From Streptococcus sp. CF8_St5-11 (lineage in GTDB: Bacteria; Bacillota; Bacilli; Lactobacillales; Streptococcaceae): DNA of 64,000 nt. Below the pieces are notes generated by a model. It worked only from the letters and a program-made list of their open reading frames with translations, had not been told where the DNA came from and did no database searches. Below, piece by piece: positions 45,927 through 54,406 of this stretch; positions within the stretch are counted from its first letter, which is position 1; the number at the start of each line of letters is the position of its first letter. Made by a program: the position numbers and the translations under genes. The stretch spans positions 558,001-622,000 of the forward strand of contig NZ_JANCOJ010000001.1 in assembly GCF_024295625.1 (NCBI RefSeq). Direction: 5' to 3'.

Positions 45927-47256
45927 ATTTCTTAAAGTAGCGTTTACTTTCTTTGATAATGACTGGGGAGAGGGCTAAGAGCGCAATCAAGTTGGGCAGA
46001 GCCATAAGCCCATTGACGATATCCGCAATGACCCAGACCAGGTCTAACTTGAGGAAACCACCAAGTCCAACCATTAAGACAAAGAAAGCCCGGTAGAGGT
46101 TGATATGTTTGACACCAAATAGGAATTCGAAACACCGTTCTCCATAATAAGACCATCCAAGAATGGTCGTTGTCGCAAACAGCACCAAGCACAGCGTTAA
46201 GATAATACCTCCAACTGGGCCAAAGACACCTGTAAACGTATCCTGAGTCAAGGTGCTCGTGCTGCCCTTGGCCATCCACTCAGCTGAAACCAAGAGCGAA
46301 AGTCCTGTCAAACTACAGATGATAATGGTATCAATAAAGGTTCCTGTCATCGAGATCAAGCCCTGCTCGACAGGTTCATTGGTCTTCGCAGCAGCTGCTG
46401 CAATGGGAGCCGATCCAAGACCCGATTCATTGGAGAAGACACCACGCGCCACCCCTTTTTGGATGGCCATTTTGACCGTTGCTCCTGCAAAACCTCCTAT
46501 GGTTGCAGTCCCTGTGAAGGCACCTGAAAAGACCGATTTTAAGGCTGGAAGCAATTGGTCCAGATGCAAGGCAATGATCGTGACAGTCGCAAAGATATAG
46601 GCAGCAGCCATAAAAGGAACCACTTTTTCAGAAACTTTCGAAATCCAGTGAATCCCACCAAAGATGATGGTAGAAACCACCAGAGCAATCACTACACTAG
46701 CCACTTCTGGAGCTGTTCCAAAACTGGCTTGGAGAGATCCCGTAATGGAATTAACCTGGGTCATGGTTCCGATCCCAAAGAGAGCCACCAGAACACCTGC
46801 AACCGCAAAGAAAATAGCCAGTGGTCGCCACTTCTCTCCCATCCCGTTAAGAATGTAGTACATGGGACCACCCGAGATGTGCCCATTGTCATCTTTGGTC
46901 CGATAACGAATAGCTAAGAGCCCTTCTGCATACTTAGTCGCCATTCCAAAGAAGGCTGCCATCCACATCCAAAAGAGGGCACCTGGGCCACCTGTCTGAA
47001 TCGCTGTAGCCACCCCTACGATATTCCCTGTCCCTACAGTTGCCGCTAGGGCTGTCGCAAGGGCTCCGAAACTCGAGATATCCCCATGCCCCTCATCTTC
47101 TGTAAAGATCAGGCGGAAGGCTTTTGGAAGATAGCGTATCTGAAGCAAGCCCAAACGAAGGGTCAGGTAGATCCCTGTCCCTACCAAGAGCACCAAAAGT
47201 GGGGCGCCCCATACTAAATTATCGAGTTGCTGAAAAAATTGCAATACATGATCCAT
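45925..47256 (-). CDS. sodium:alanine/glycine symporter (AGCS family)
   Basis: 443 residues with about ten membrane helices. The family marks GTGNIVGVATAIQTGGPGALFW (as separate GTGNIVGVA and GGPGALFWMW blocks, about 95-120), KYAEGLLAI and GVFSNESGLGSAPIAAA are intact. AGCS proteins import alanine or glycine with sodium. A glycine riboswitch precedes the gene, so glycine is the likely substrate and signal. Ribosome site AAAAAGGAGACAG; the stop lies in a terminator shared with sstT. Confidence 0.92.
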   Translation of the reverse strand: MDHVLQFFQQLDNLVWGAPLLVLLVGTGIYLTLRLGLLQIRYLPKAFRLIFTEDEGHGDISSFGALATALAATVGTGNIVGVATAIQTGGPGALFWMWMAAFFGMATKYAEGLLAIRYRTKDDNGHISGGPMYYILNGMGEKWRPLAIFFAVAGVLVALFGIGTMTQVNSITGSLQASFGTAPEVASVVIALVVSTIIFGGIHWISKVSEKVVPFMAAAYIFATVTIIALHLDQLLPALKSVFSGAFTGTATIGGFAGATVKMAIQKGVARGVFSNESGLGSAPIAAAAAKTNEPVEQGLISMTGTFIDTIIICSLTGLSLLVSAEWMAKGSTSTLTQDTFTGVFGPVGGIILTLCLVLFATTTILGWSYYGERCFEFLFGVKHINLYRAFFVLMVGLGGFLKLDLVWVIADIVNGLMALPNLIALLALSPVIIKESKRYFKK

Positions 47257-47290
47257 TCTCTGTCTCCTTTTTATCGACCGCTCGACAGAA

Positions 47291-47328
47291 ATGAGAAAAA
47301 GAAAGAGTACATGTCAAACATGTACTCT
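47291..47328 (-). terminator. expression-platform terminator of the glycine riboswitch
   Basis: Minus strand AGAGTACATG / CATGTACTCT hairpin followed by TTCTTTTTCTC. It lies between the riboswitch and the symporter start, so ligand-controlled readthrough is the likely mechanism. Confidence 0.7.
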
Positions 47329-47359
47329 GGTCCTGCTTAAAATAGGGGACTTTCCCTAT

Positions 47360-47475
47360 TTTTCGCTCTGTCCTTTTACCTGAGAGTTTGAGTAGATGCA
47401 TCCTCTACCTTGCCCCTTCGGTGCCATTTCTGGTCTCTCCAGAGTTCCGTCCATTCACAGTCACTCACGCTCCTG
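47360..47475 (-). ncRNA. glycine riboswitch (gcvT element)
   Basis: On the minus strand the aptamer blocks are clear: GGACGGAACTCTGGAGAGACC, CACCGAAGGGGCAA and AACTCTCAGGTAAAAGGACA. The order and spacing match the glycine riboswitch consensus. Only one aptamer is obvious, although the upstream segment (to about 47500) may hold a degenerate partner. It should sense glycine and control the downstream sodium:amino-acid symporter. Confidence 0.9.
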
Positions 47476-47581
47476 CAAACTTCATTCGGTCGTATGTAAT
47501 TTTCTCTATTTTAATCGATTTTCAATGCTTTGTCAACGATTCATGAAAATATCTTGCAAGGTTTCTGCAAATGTACGGTTT

Positions 47582-49000
47582 TTAATCACTCAAAGAGAAG
47601 TGATTGGTCATGAGGTTGCTAGCATCGAGCAAAATCTTGTCCAAGAGTTGATCCGTCGCTTCTTGAATCTGATCACTCATGGCTTGGTTTTCAGCCTCAA
47701 AATCGACGGTTTCACCTGCTGCAAGGGCACGATCAACTTTATTGATACGTGCATGTCCCCAGGCCATTGTCGATTCTTGGTAATCATCTAGATCCCCAAC
47801 ATGGTGGGCATAGTGAGGATCTGCTAGTCCTGCAATAATCCGGTTAGCCCAGTAGAAGGAATCCGTTGTCACCTTAGCCGTAGTATTGGCAAAGTAATCT
47901 GGCGTTGTATCCACTTGGGTAAAGAAAGGAACGGCTGTATTGTAAGGCATCGAACCATAAGAAATCCATTGGATGCCTGTCGTTTCTTGTGGTTTATTGG
48001 GACGCAATTGCAGAATCGCTGTCTGGCTGGTCCGGTTGATCCCAATCGTTCGGAAAGTCCTCTGACTCACGTGATCTCCTTCCGGTCCATAAGGATCGTA
48101 GATGGTATCTTGGTAGTGATTGCTCAAGACATATTTCACATCCTCAATCGTCACCTTGCGATAGGGTTTTTGACACCAAGGAATCTCAAAGCTCCGTGGA
48201 TCCTGCTCAATTTCAGGATTAAGGAAACGCTGGATGGCCCAAGCCCGCGGTGTATTGTAGTGACGGTCCTTGTCTTTTTGGCTACCAAAGGCATAGCGTG
48301 GATTAAAACCTTTTCCTTCTTGATCCAGAATCAAATGGTGCTCTGTGACAAAATTTTCAAGATCTGGGTCACAGAGAAACTCGCCTGGATTTCCAAATTC
48401 AAAATAATCACTTCCCAGTTGGTTCGGGTTGGTCACATAGGCATCATCTGGAACACGGCGCGCCATCCAGTGGTGACCTCCGATGGTTTCCAACCACCAG
48501 ATTTCATTCACATCTGAAATCGCAATCCCGTTAGATTCATAGGTTCCGTACTCTTCTAAAATCTTTCCGAGACGCAAAACCCCTTCGCGGGCAGTCTTGA
48601 CATAAGGCAAGACCAAGGTCAGCATGTCTTCCTCACCGATGCCACTCTCTACAAGAGGATCGGCCCCTAGCACACGGCTATTGGTCGTAATGGTCTCTGT
48701 CTCACTCATGGCGACATTATAGATATTGATCCCAGCTTCTCCCCAGATCCCGTCTTTAGGAATGGCATCTGGAACCGCCGTATAGCGAACTGGATTATCT
48801 GGCAAGTCGATTTCAAAAGATGATAAAATAGACTTGTAATGACGCGGTTGATCTTCTGGTTTGACCACGATCAATTTCTTGGGCGTAAAAACGCCATTTT
48901 GAGAATCCTCTGTTCGTGCTACAATGGTCGAACCATCATAGCTAGCATTTTTTCCGACTAGAATCGTTGTACACGAATCTGCACTTTTACGTTTACGCAT
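47582..49000 (-). CDS. pepD: C69-family dipeptidase
   Basis: 472 residues, the size of the Lactobacillus/streptococcal PepD group. The N-terminal [20 protein letters not shown] places the nucleophile cysteine at about residue 10, with only a short propeptide (MRKRKSADS), as expected of an N-terminal-nucleophile hydrolase that processes itself. Later blocks such as RTEDSQNG and [11 protein letters not shown] are also family-like. It hydrolyses dipeptides of broad specificity in the cytosol. Ribosome site GGGAGGATAC; monocistronic. Confidence 0.88.
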   Translation of the reverse strand: MRKRKSADSCTTILVGKNASYDGSTIVARTEDSQNGVFTPKKLIVVKPEDQPRHYKSILSSFEIDLPDNPVRYTAVPDAIPKDGIWGEAGINIYNVAMSETETITTNSRVLGADPLVESGIGEEDMLTLVLPYVKTAREGVLRLGKILEEYGTYESNGIAISDVNEIWWLETIGGHHWMARRVPDDAYVTNPNQLGSDYFEFGNPGEFLCDPDLENFVTEHHLILDQEGKGFNPRYAFGSQKDKDRHYNTPRAWAIQRFLNPEIEQDPRSFEIPWCQKPYRKVTIEDVKYVLSNHYQDTIYDPYGPEGDHVSQRTFRTIGINRTSQTAILQLRPNKPQETTGIQWISYGSMPYNTAVPFFTQVDTTPDYFANTTAKVTTDSFYWANRIIAGLADPHYAHHVGDLDDYQESTMAWGHARINKVDRALAAGETVDFEAENQAMSDQIQEATDQLLDKILLDASNLMTNHFSLSD

Positions 49001-49173
49001 GCGTATCCTCCCAAATCATTCATTGCCTCTATTATAGCACTTTTAAAAGGGAGGACCTACTGAAAATCAGATTTAAAAGTGAATCCTTTTCAACAACTTT
49101 CAAATATTTTCATTTTATAAAATTTTAAAAAACCTAGCTGTTTATCAGCTAGGTTCAGATTGAAGAAAAAGTT

Positions 49174-49319
49174 ATCTTAGAAACTTTCCTTAGGTGAGTA
49201 CGGACGTCAGCGAACTTCGAAGAAGTTCCATGACTAATTATTGAGCCTAAGGTCTCAATAATTCCGAGTGCCTGAAACTGTATTGTTTCAGGCACTTTTC
49301 TCACGGCGGAAAGTTTCGG
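49174..49319 (-). repeat. structured 138-bp repeat, copy D
   Basis: Core 49180-49317, exactly 138 bp, on the minus strand. Hairpin 2 is of the CCTG type (as in B and C), but hairpin 3 is of the AATTATTGAG type (as in A), so this copy mixes alleles of the other copies. It lies 62 bp from the mutS2 stop in a 380-bp gap otherwise filled by AT-rich sequence. Confidence 0.9.
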
Positions 49320-49380
49320 TATTTTCCTAATTCATTCTAAAAATGAGACAGATTTATATTTCTTTGCAGAATTACTTAAC

Positions 49381-51720
49381 TTACCCTTTAAACGTGACAA
49401 TGGTTGCGCCACTTCCACCCGCATTTTGGGGGGCATATTCAAAACTTTTGACATGTTTGTTGCGACGGAGGTACTTGGTCACCCCTTCACGGATAACTCC
49501 CGTCCCGATCCCGTGGATGATATCGACTTGGGCCATGTTGTTGAGCAGGGCCTGATCGATAAAGCCATCTAGCTCTTGCATGGCCTCTTCATAGCGTTTC
49601 CCACGGAGGTCCAGACGCGCTCTCGGCCCACTCGTGTTCGAACGTTTGACGACATTCACCTGACGTTTCTTAGGTTGAGCCGCTTCTTTTTCAGCCTTGA
49701 TGAGGTTGAATTCTTTTTCTTCCAAGGTCATCTTGATCAAGCCGACTTGCGCCTCCCAGCGACCATCTTTGAGTTGCTTGACTAGGGTTCCGCGTTGCCC
49801 ATAGCTGATAACCAAGATTTCATCACCTACCTTAGGAGCACGCGCCTTTTTGGCTTTTTTCAAGACTTTATTTTTAGAAAGGTCGACGGTTTCAGGAGCG
49901 AGTTTTTTCAACTGAGCCTTGGCCTCAATGATCTCATGTGGTTTCAACTGGGATTTGGCGTGAAGCCCTTGAAGGATACGGTCACTCTCTGAGAGGGCCA
50001 TGTCCACAATTTCCTTGGCCTCTTCTCTTGCCTTATTGAGCTCTGTTTCTCTCTCTCTGGTCAATTCGTTATAGAGCTTTCGAAGAGCGCGATTGAATTT
50101 GAGATTTTCTTGCTCGACCTCTTGAATGGTATCCAAGCGCTTGCGACTTTCTAAGGTCTGCGCCTCCAATTTTTCAATAATTTGATTGACATCATTATCC
50201 GTATTGGTCATCTTCATGGCATCCTGGATAATAGTCTCAGACAAGCCCAAACGGCGGGCAATTTCAAAGGCATTGGAGCGACCAGGAACTCCTTGCATGA
50301 AGCGATAGGTCGGACGCAGACTCGCTGTGTCAAATTCCATACTGGCATTTTGCACTCCTGCAGTCTCAATTCCGTAGGCCTTGAGCTCTGGATAGTGGGT
50401 TGTCGCCATGGTCTTAATCCCGCGTAAACGCAGGTCTTCTAGGATAGCAATAGCAAGGCCAGCCCCCTCTTGAGGATCGGTTCCAGCTCCTAACTCATCC
50501 AGAAGGATCAAGGAGGCGGTATCCACTTGATTCAAGATAGATACGATATTGGTCATATGACTGGAGAAGGTCGACAAGCTCTGCTCGATCGATTGTTCAT
50601 CTCCAATATCTGCAAAGACCTGTGAGAAGATGCCCACACGACTACCTGGATCCGCTAGGATGGGAAGACCAGACTGGGCCATAATTTGCGCTAGTCCCAG
50701 CGTTTTTAGCATGATGGTTTTCCCCCCTGTATTGGGACCGGTAATCACGATTTCTGTCAAGTCTTCGGTAAAATGCAGGTCATTCGCGACGGCATTTTCA
50801 ATCAAGGGATGACGTAGTTGCAAGAGCTGAATAGAGCGATTGTTACTAACCTCTGGTACCACAGCCTTACAATCGCGCATAAACCGATACTTGGCCTTGA
50901 TCAAGTCTAAGTGACCGATAATCCAAGCGTTGTTAGCAATCTCTGCTGCGTGAGGGCGCAGGGTGTCAGACAATTCCTCCAGAATTTGAATGATTTCATA
51001 CCGTTCATCGGCTCGATGGTTGGCAATTTCTTCATTAAGATTGACGACTGCTCGAGGCTCGATATAAACGGTATTCCCGCTGGCAGAAATATCGTGGACC
51101 ACCCCTGCAATCCGGTTACGATAGGTGTTTTTTACGGGTAGAACATTGCGGCCATTCCGACTAGCAATCACAGCATCCGCCAACATATCGGCCTTGCTTT
51201 TTAGCAGGTCTTGGAGAATCTCTCTGACCTGGTGTTCATTTTCCTGGATTCGGCGACGAATTTTGGCCAATTTTTCACTGGCAAAAGACTCGACAAAGCC
51301 TCCTTCGTTGATAGCTTGAAGCCCACCTTGTAGGCGAGGAAGATCCACCAAGTTGTCAAAGAGGCGATTGAGCCTTTCCAGACGGACATTTTCCAAGTTG
51401 TCGTAGAAATCCTTGAGCTCATGTGTCACCCGAAGGACAGCTTTTAACGCTAGTAATTCATCAATATTGAGGGATGCCTCCATCTCCAAACGCTTGGCCA
51501 CTGGACGAACATCTTGAATGGTCGACACGGCAAAACGAGGCTCTTCCAAGAGGATCTGCTCCATATCTTCTAGCTCCATAAAGGCCGTTTCGATGCTTTC
51601 TTTTTTATCAGTTGGAGTAAGGGCTGCTAGCTCCATCTCCCCTTGTTCTGTCTGTAGATAGGGTTCAAAGAGTTGCTTGACCTTGTCAAACTCCAGAATA
51701 TCTAAGATTTTTTTGTTCAT
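49381..51720 (-). CDS. mutS2: MutS2 endonuclease/ATPase
   Basis: 779 residues, standard MutS2 length. The MutS-like core has Walker [11 protein letters not shown] (about 327) and Walker [14 protein letters not shown], then a long coiled coil (about 510-600). The C-terminal Smr nuclease domain carries LDLRGKR (about 706) and HGIGTG (about 745). MutS2 proteins act on branched DNA and, in Bacillus, on collided ribosomes rather than on mismatches. Last gene of the zapA-cvpA-mutS2 operon, 73 bp after cvpA. Confidence 0.95.
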   Translation of the reverse strand: MNKKILDILEFDKVKQLFEPYLQTEQGEMELAALTPTDKKESIETAFMELEDMEQILLEEPRFAVSTIQDVRPVAKRLEMEASLNIDELLALKAVLRVTHELKDFYDNLENVRLERLNRLFDNLVDLPRLQGGLQAINEGGFVESFASEKLAKIRRRIQENEHQVREILQDLLKSKADMLADAVIASRNGRNVLPVKNTYRNRIAGVVHDISASGNTVYIEPRAVVNLNEEIANHRADERYEIIQILEELSDTLRPHAAEIANNAWIIGHLDLIKAKYRFMRDCKAVVPEVSNNRSIQLLQLRHPLIENAVANDLHFTEDLTEIVITGPNTGGKTIMLKTLGLAQIMAQSGLPILADPGSRVGIFSQVFADIGDEQSIEQSLSTFSSHMTNIVSILNQVDTASLILLDELGAGTDPQEGAGLAIAILEDLRLRGIKTMATTHYPELKAYGIETAGVQNASMEFDTASLRPTYRFMQGVPGRSNAFEIARRLGLSETIIQDAMKMTNTDNDVNQIIEKLEAQTLESRKRLDTIQEVEQENLKFNRALRKLYNELTRERETELNKAREEAKEIVDMALSESDRILQGLHAKSQLKPHEIIEAKAQLKKLAPETVDLSKNKVLKKAKKARAPKVGDEILVISYGQRGTLVKQLKDGRWEAQVGLIKMTLEEKEFNLIKAEKEAAQPKKRQVNVVKRSNTSGPRARLDLRGKRYEEAMQELDGFIDQALLNNMAQVDIIHGIGTGVIREGVTKYLRRNKHVKSFEYAPQNAGGSGATIVTFKG

Positions 51721-51793
51721 GTTTCTCCTACAAAAAAAGTGAGCGTCCTTCCTTGAATCGGACTTGTCTCACTCCTTTCTTCATTTTTGCTCC

Positions 51794-52348
51794 TTAAGCT
51801 CCGATAATCGCAGTCACCCACAGGTTGTGGAACAGACTGGAACTGATCGGGGTATGAAGGATGATAAAGCGGATCAATCCACTTGCATTGAGTCTATTTT
51901 GGATGGAAGCCATGGGAACCGTTGAGAGGACAGTCAAGCCCATCTGGATGACCAAGAGAGTTATTACGACGGCGATCACACCCGCTCCAATTTGATACTT
52001 GCGATCCTCCAGTTTTTCTGGCTGAGGTACCAAGTGCATAAAGATCCCAATCACACGACCAATCAGGTAGACCATCGCAAAAATCAATACATATGCTAAA
52101 CCTGCATAAAAGATGTCATCTAACTGAAATAGGTAGCGGTTGGCATAAAAATAATTCACCGATTGCTGGGTGGGACTCGAAAAAGGAACCCATAGAGACA
52201 ACACCTTGGCCAGTCCCTTGTAGCTACCACCTGCAATCAAGAGGGCCACTAAGGTCACTAGAAAATAATAGGACTGGAGGATAATCCCTCTTGCATAGCC
52301 AATATAAAAGCTCCATGCCAAAATCAATAAGATTAAGAAAGTTAACAT
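51794..52348 (-). CDS. cvpA: CvpA-family membrane protein
   Basis: 184 residues with four hydrophobic helices. The opening helix, the following RGIILQSYYFLVTLVALLIAGG stretch (in shorter blocks RGIILQSYY and LVTLVALLIA) and the spacing of helices match the CvpA family. CvpA was first linked to colicin V production, but its role in Gram-positives is unclear. It lies 10 bp after zapA and is certainly cotranscribed with it and with mutS2, the usual Firmicute order. Confidence 0.85.
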   Translation of the reverse strand: MLTFLILLILAWSFYIGYARGIILQSYYFLVTLVALLIAGGSYKGLAKVLSLWVPFSSPTQQSVNYFYANRYLFQLDDIFYAGLAYVLIFAMVYLIGRVIGIFMHLVPQPEKLEDRKYQIGAGVIAVVITLLVIQMGLTVLSTVPMASIQNRLNASGLIRFIILHTPISSSLFHNLWVTAIIGA

Positions 52349-52358
52349 GTATCTCCTC

Positions 52359-52649
52359 TTATTTGGATGATTTATCCTTTAAGTCGTCTAAAGCCTTGCG
52401 ACGAAAATCATCTAATTCTTTTTCTTTGTCATCAAACTCAATCTCGCGATTCAGTTGCATGGACAAACTGTTTACTGCCAATAAGATGGCGATGGTTTCA
52501 TCATCTGCCTCTGGCATTTGTTCCTTAATTGCTTGGTATTTTTCTTTCGCAACACGTTCGACTTCTTCCATAAACAAATTATCATGGTTGGTTGTTAAAG
52601 TGAGCGCTTTGTTTCCAAATGTAAATTTATATCTATTTAAGCTCGCCAT
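52359..52649 (-). CDS. zapA: cell-division protein ZapA
   Basis: 96 residues from the ATG at 52649 (GAGGTGA at good spacing; the ATG at 52658 is inside the ribosome site). The start MASLNRYKFTFGNKALTL is followed by a helical stretch (HDNLFMEEVERVAKEKY) and a C-terminal coiled coil rich in Glu/Lys, as in ZapA. It should bind FtsZ and stabilise the Z-ring. First gene of the operon; an extended -10 TGGTATAAT lies 20 bp upstream. Confidence 0.85.
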   Translation of the reverse strand: MASLNRYKFTFGNKALTLTTNHDNLFMEEVERVAKEKYQAIKEQMPEADDETIAILLAVNSLSMQLNREIEFDDKEKELDDFRRKALDDLKDKSSK

Positions 52650-52666
52650 AAAAATCACCTCACGGT

Positions 52667-52675
52667 ATTATACCA
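52667..52675 (-). promoter_or_regulatory. extended -10 promoter of zapA
   Basis: TGGTATAAT on the minus strand, about 20 bp before the zapA start. It lies back to back with the rnhC promoter, about 95 bp away. Confidence 0.6.
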
Positions 52676-52769
52676 AAAAAGGCTAGCTTTGTCAGTAGCA
52701 AAGCCCCTCTTCACAGGGATTTTCCAGTAGATTCTTTCTTTCTTTTTGCTCCCTCTCTCCCTGAATTTG

Positions 52770-52778
52770 TGGTACAAT
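52770..52778 (+). promoter_or_regulatory. extended -10 promoter of rnhC
   Basis: TGGTACAAT ends only 7 bp before the ATG at 52786. Transcription would start at or next to the initiation codon, which suggests a leaderless messenger. Confidence 0.6.
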
Positions 52779-52785
52779 AGTGGTT

Positions 52786-53685
52786 ATGGAAAGTATGACA
52801 CTCACTCCAACACAGGAGCAAATCCTTGATTTTGTCCATACCTATCGCCGTTCTCTCTCTCAAAGCAAGAATCCTCATATGGATTATTTCTTTCGACTAG
52901 AGGGAGCGACCGTTTCGATCTACAAGTCTGGAAAAGTCTTGCTTCAGGGCAATGACCTTACTCCTTACCTGGCCTTTTTCGGGCAAGATGCTGGGAACCC
53001 TAAAGGTTCTACTACTTCATCTGCAGGACAAGATCTAGCCATGATCGGAACCGACGAGGTCGGAAACGGCTCTTATTTTGGTGGACTTACCGTCGTTGCA
53101 TCCTTTGTCACACCTGACCAGCACGACTGGCTCAAAAAGCTCGGTGTTGGGGATTCAAAGACCTTGGATGATCGAAAAATTCAGCAATTGGCTCCTCTCC
53201 TTGAGGAAAACATCCAGCACCAAGCACTCTTATTATCTCCAAAGAAGTACAATGAAGTCATTGCTTCTGGCTACAATGCTGTTTCGGTCAAAGTGGCCCT
53301 GCACAACCAGGCTATCTATCTTCTATTAAATAAAGGAGTCCAAGCAGAGCGAATTGTGATCGATGCCTTTACGACGGCTAAAAACTACCAAAAATATGTG
53401 AAAGCTGAAAAAAATCAGGTCACCCAAGCCATTGAGTTGGAAGAAAAAGCAGAAGGTAAGTATTTAGCTGTTGCAGTTAGTTCCATCATCGCCCGCAATC
53501 TCTTCCTTCAAAATCTGGAAGATCTGGGTAAGGAACTTGGCTTTAATCTCCCTAGTGGAGCAGGGGCAAAGTCAGACCAAGTCGCTGCTAAATTGCTTCA
53601 GACCTACGGGATGAAAGCTCTGGATTATTGTGCCAAACTCCATTTTAAAAACACAGAAAAAGCAAAGAAATTACTAGAAAGATAA
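52786..53685 (+). CDS. rnhC: ribonuclease HIII
   Basis: 299 residues from the ATG at 52786; ATG at 52795 is also possible and the in-frame GTG at 52780 lies inside the promoter. The N-terminal TBP-like domain (about 1-85) distinguishes it from RNase HII. The catalytic DEVGNG (about 89), the DSKTL block and the later D in VIDAFT are present. It cleaves RNA in RNA/DNA hybrids. No ribosome site precedes the start. The next gene, lepB, begins four bases after the stop. Confidence 0.93.
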   Translation: MESMTLTPTQEQILDFVHTYRRSLSQSKNPHMDYFFRLEGATVSIYKSGKVLLQGNDLTPYLAFFGQDAGNPKGSTTSSAGQDLAMIGTDEVGNGSYFGGLTVVASFVTPDQHDWLKKLGVGDSKTLDDRKIQQLAPLLEENIQHQALLLSPKKYNEVIASGYNAVSVKVALHNQAIYLLLNKGVQAERIVIDAFTTAKNYQKYVKAEKNQVTQAIELEEKAEGKYLAVAVSSIIARNLFLQNLEDLGKELGFNLPSGAGAKSDQVAAKLLQTYGMKALDYCAKLHFKNTEKAKKLLER

Positions 53686-53688
53686 GTT

Positions 53689-54339
53689 ATGTCAAAAAGA
53701 AGTTCAAAACAGTCATCTAGCTCACCAGTGGTGAGATTCCTTAAAGAATGGGGCCTCTTCAGTATTATTGTTGGTCTCATTATCGCCTCTCGCATCTACC
53801 TCTGGGCTCCGGTCAAGGTGGACGGCCATTCGATGGATCCAACCCTAGCAGATAGCGAGTATCTCCTTGTGGTCAACCACCTCTCGATTGATCGTTTCGA
53901 CATTGTCGTTGCTAGTGAAAAAGACGACGACGGCAAAACCAAGGACATCGTCAAGCGGGTCATCGGTCTTCCTGGAGATACCATTCAGTACGACAACGAT
54001 ACCCTCTACATCAATGGAAAAAAGACCAATGAGCCCTATTTGAAAGACTACATCGCTCGTTTCAAAAAAGATAAATTGCAATCAACATACACTGGAAAAG
54101 GGTTCGAAGAAAACGGAGAACTCTTCCGCCAATTGGCCAATACAGCCCAAGCTTTTACAGTAGACAAGGATGGCAATCCTAAATTTACCTTGAAGTTGCT
54201 CGACGATGAATACCTCCTACTTGGAGATGACCGGATCGTTTCAAAAGATAGCCGTCAAGTCGGAGCTTTCAAGAAAGAACAAATCAAAGGACAAGCCGTC
54301 TTTAGACTATGGCCGATCTACCCTTTCAAAACTTATTAG
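53689..54339 (+). CDS. lepB: type I signal peptidase
   Basis: 216 residues. One N-terminal membrane helix (about 22-40) anchors it, with the catalytic part outside. The serine is in GHSMDPTL (about 47), the lysine in IVKRVIGLPGD (about 88) and box E-like GDDRIVSKDSRQVG near 182. It removes signal peptides from Sec-exported proteins, including the large surface protein in this window. Cotranscribed with rnhC, followed by a terminator. Confidence 0.93.
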   Translation: MSKRSSKQSSSSPVVRFLKEWGLFSIIVGLIIASRIYLWAPVKVDGHSMDPTLADSEYLLVVNHLSIDRFDIVVASEKDDDGKTKDIVKRVIGLPGDTIQYDNDTLYINGKKTNEPYLKDYIARFKKDKLQSTYTGKGFEENGELFRQLANTAQAFTVDKDGNPKFTLKLLDDEYLLLGDDRIVSKDSRQVGAFKKEQIKGQAVFRLWPIYPFKTY

Positions 54340-54355
54340 TATAGATTAACAGACT

Positions 54356-54384
54356 GAGGCTGAGACAAGTATGTCCCAGCCTCG
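54356..54384 (+). terminator. terminator of rnhC-lepB
   Basis: GAGGCTGAGACA / TGTCCCAGCCTC hairpin with one mismatch, followed by TTTAT. It is the same stem type as the last hairpin of the 184-bp repeat. Confidence 0.75.
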
Positions 54385-54406
54385 CTTTATAAAAAGGAAA
54401 GAAATG

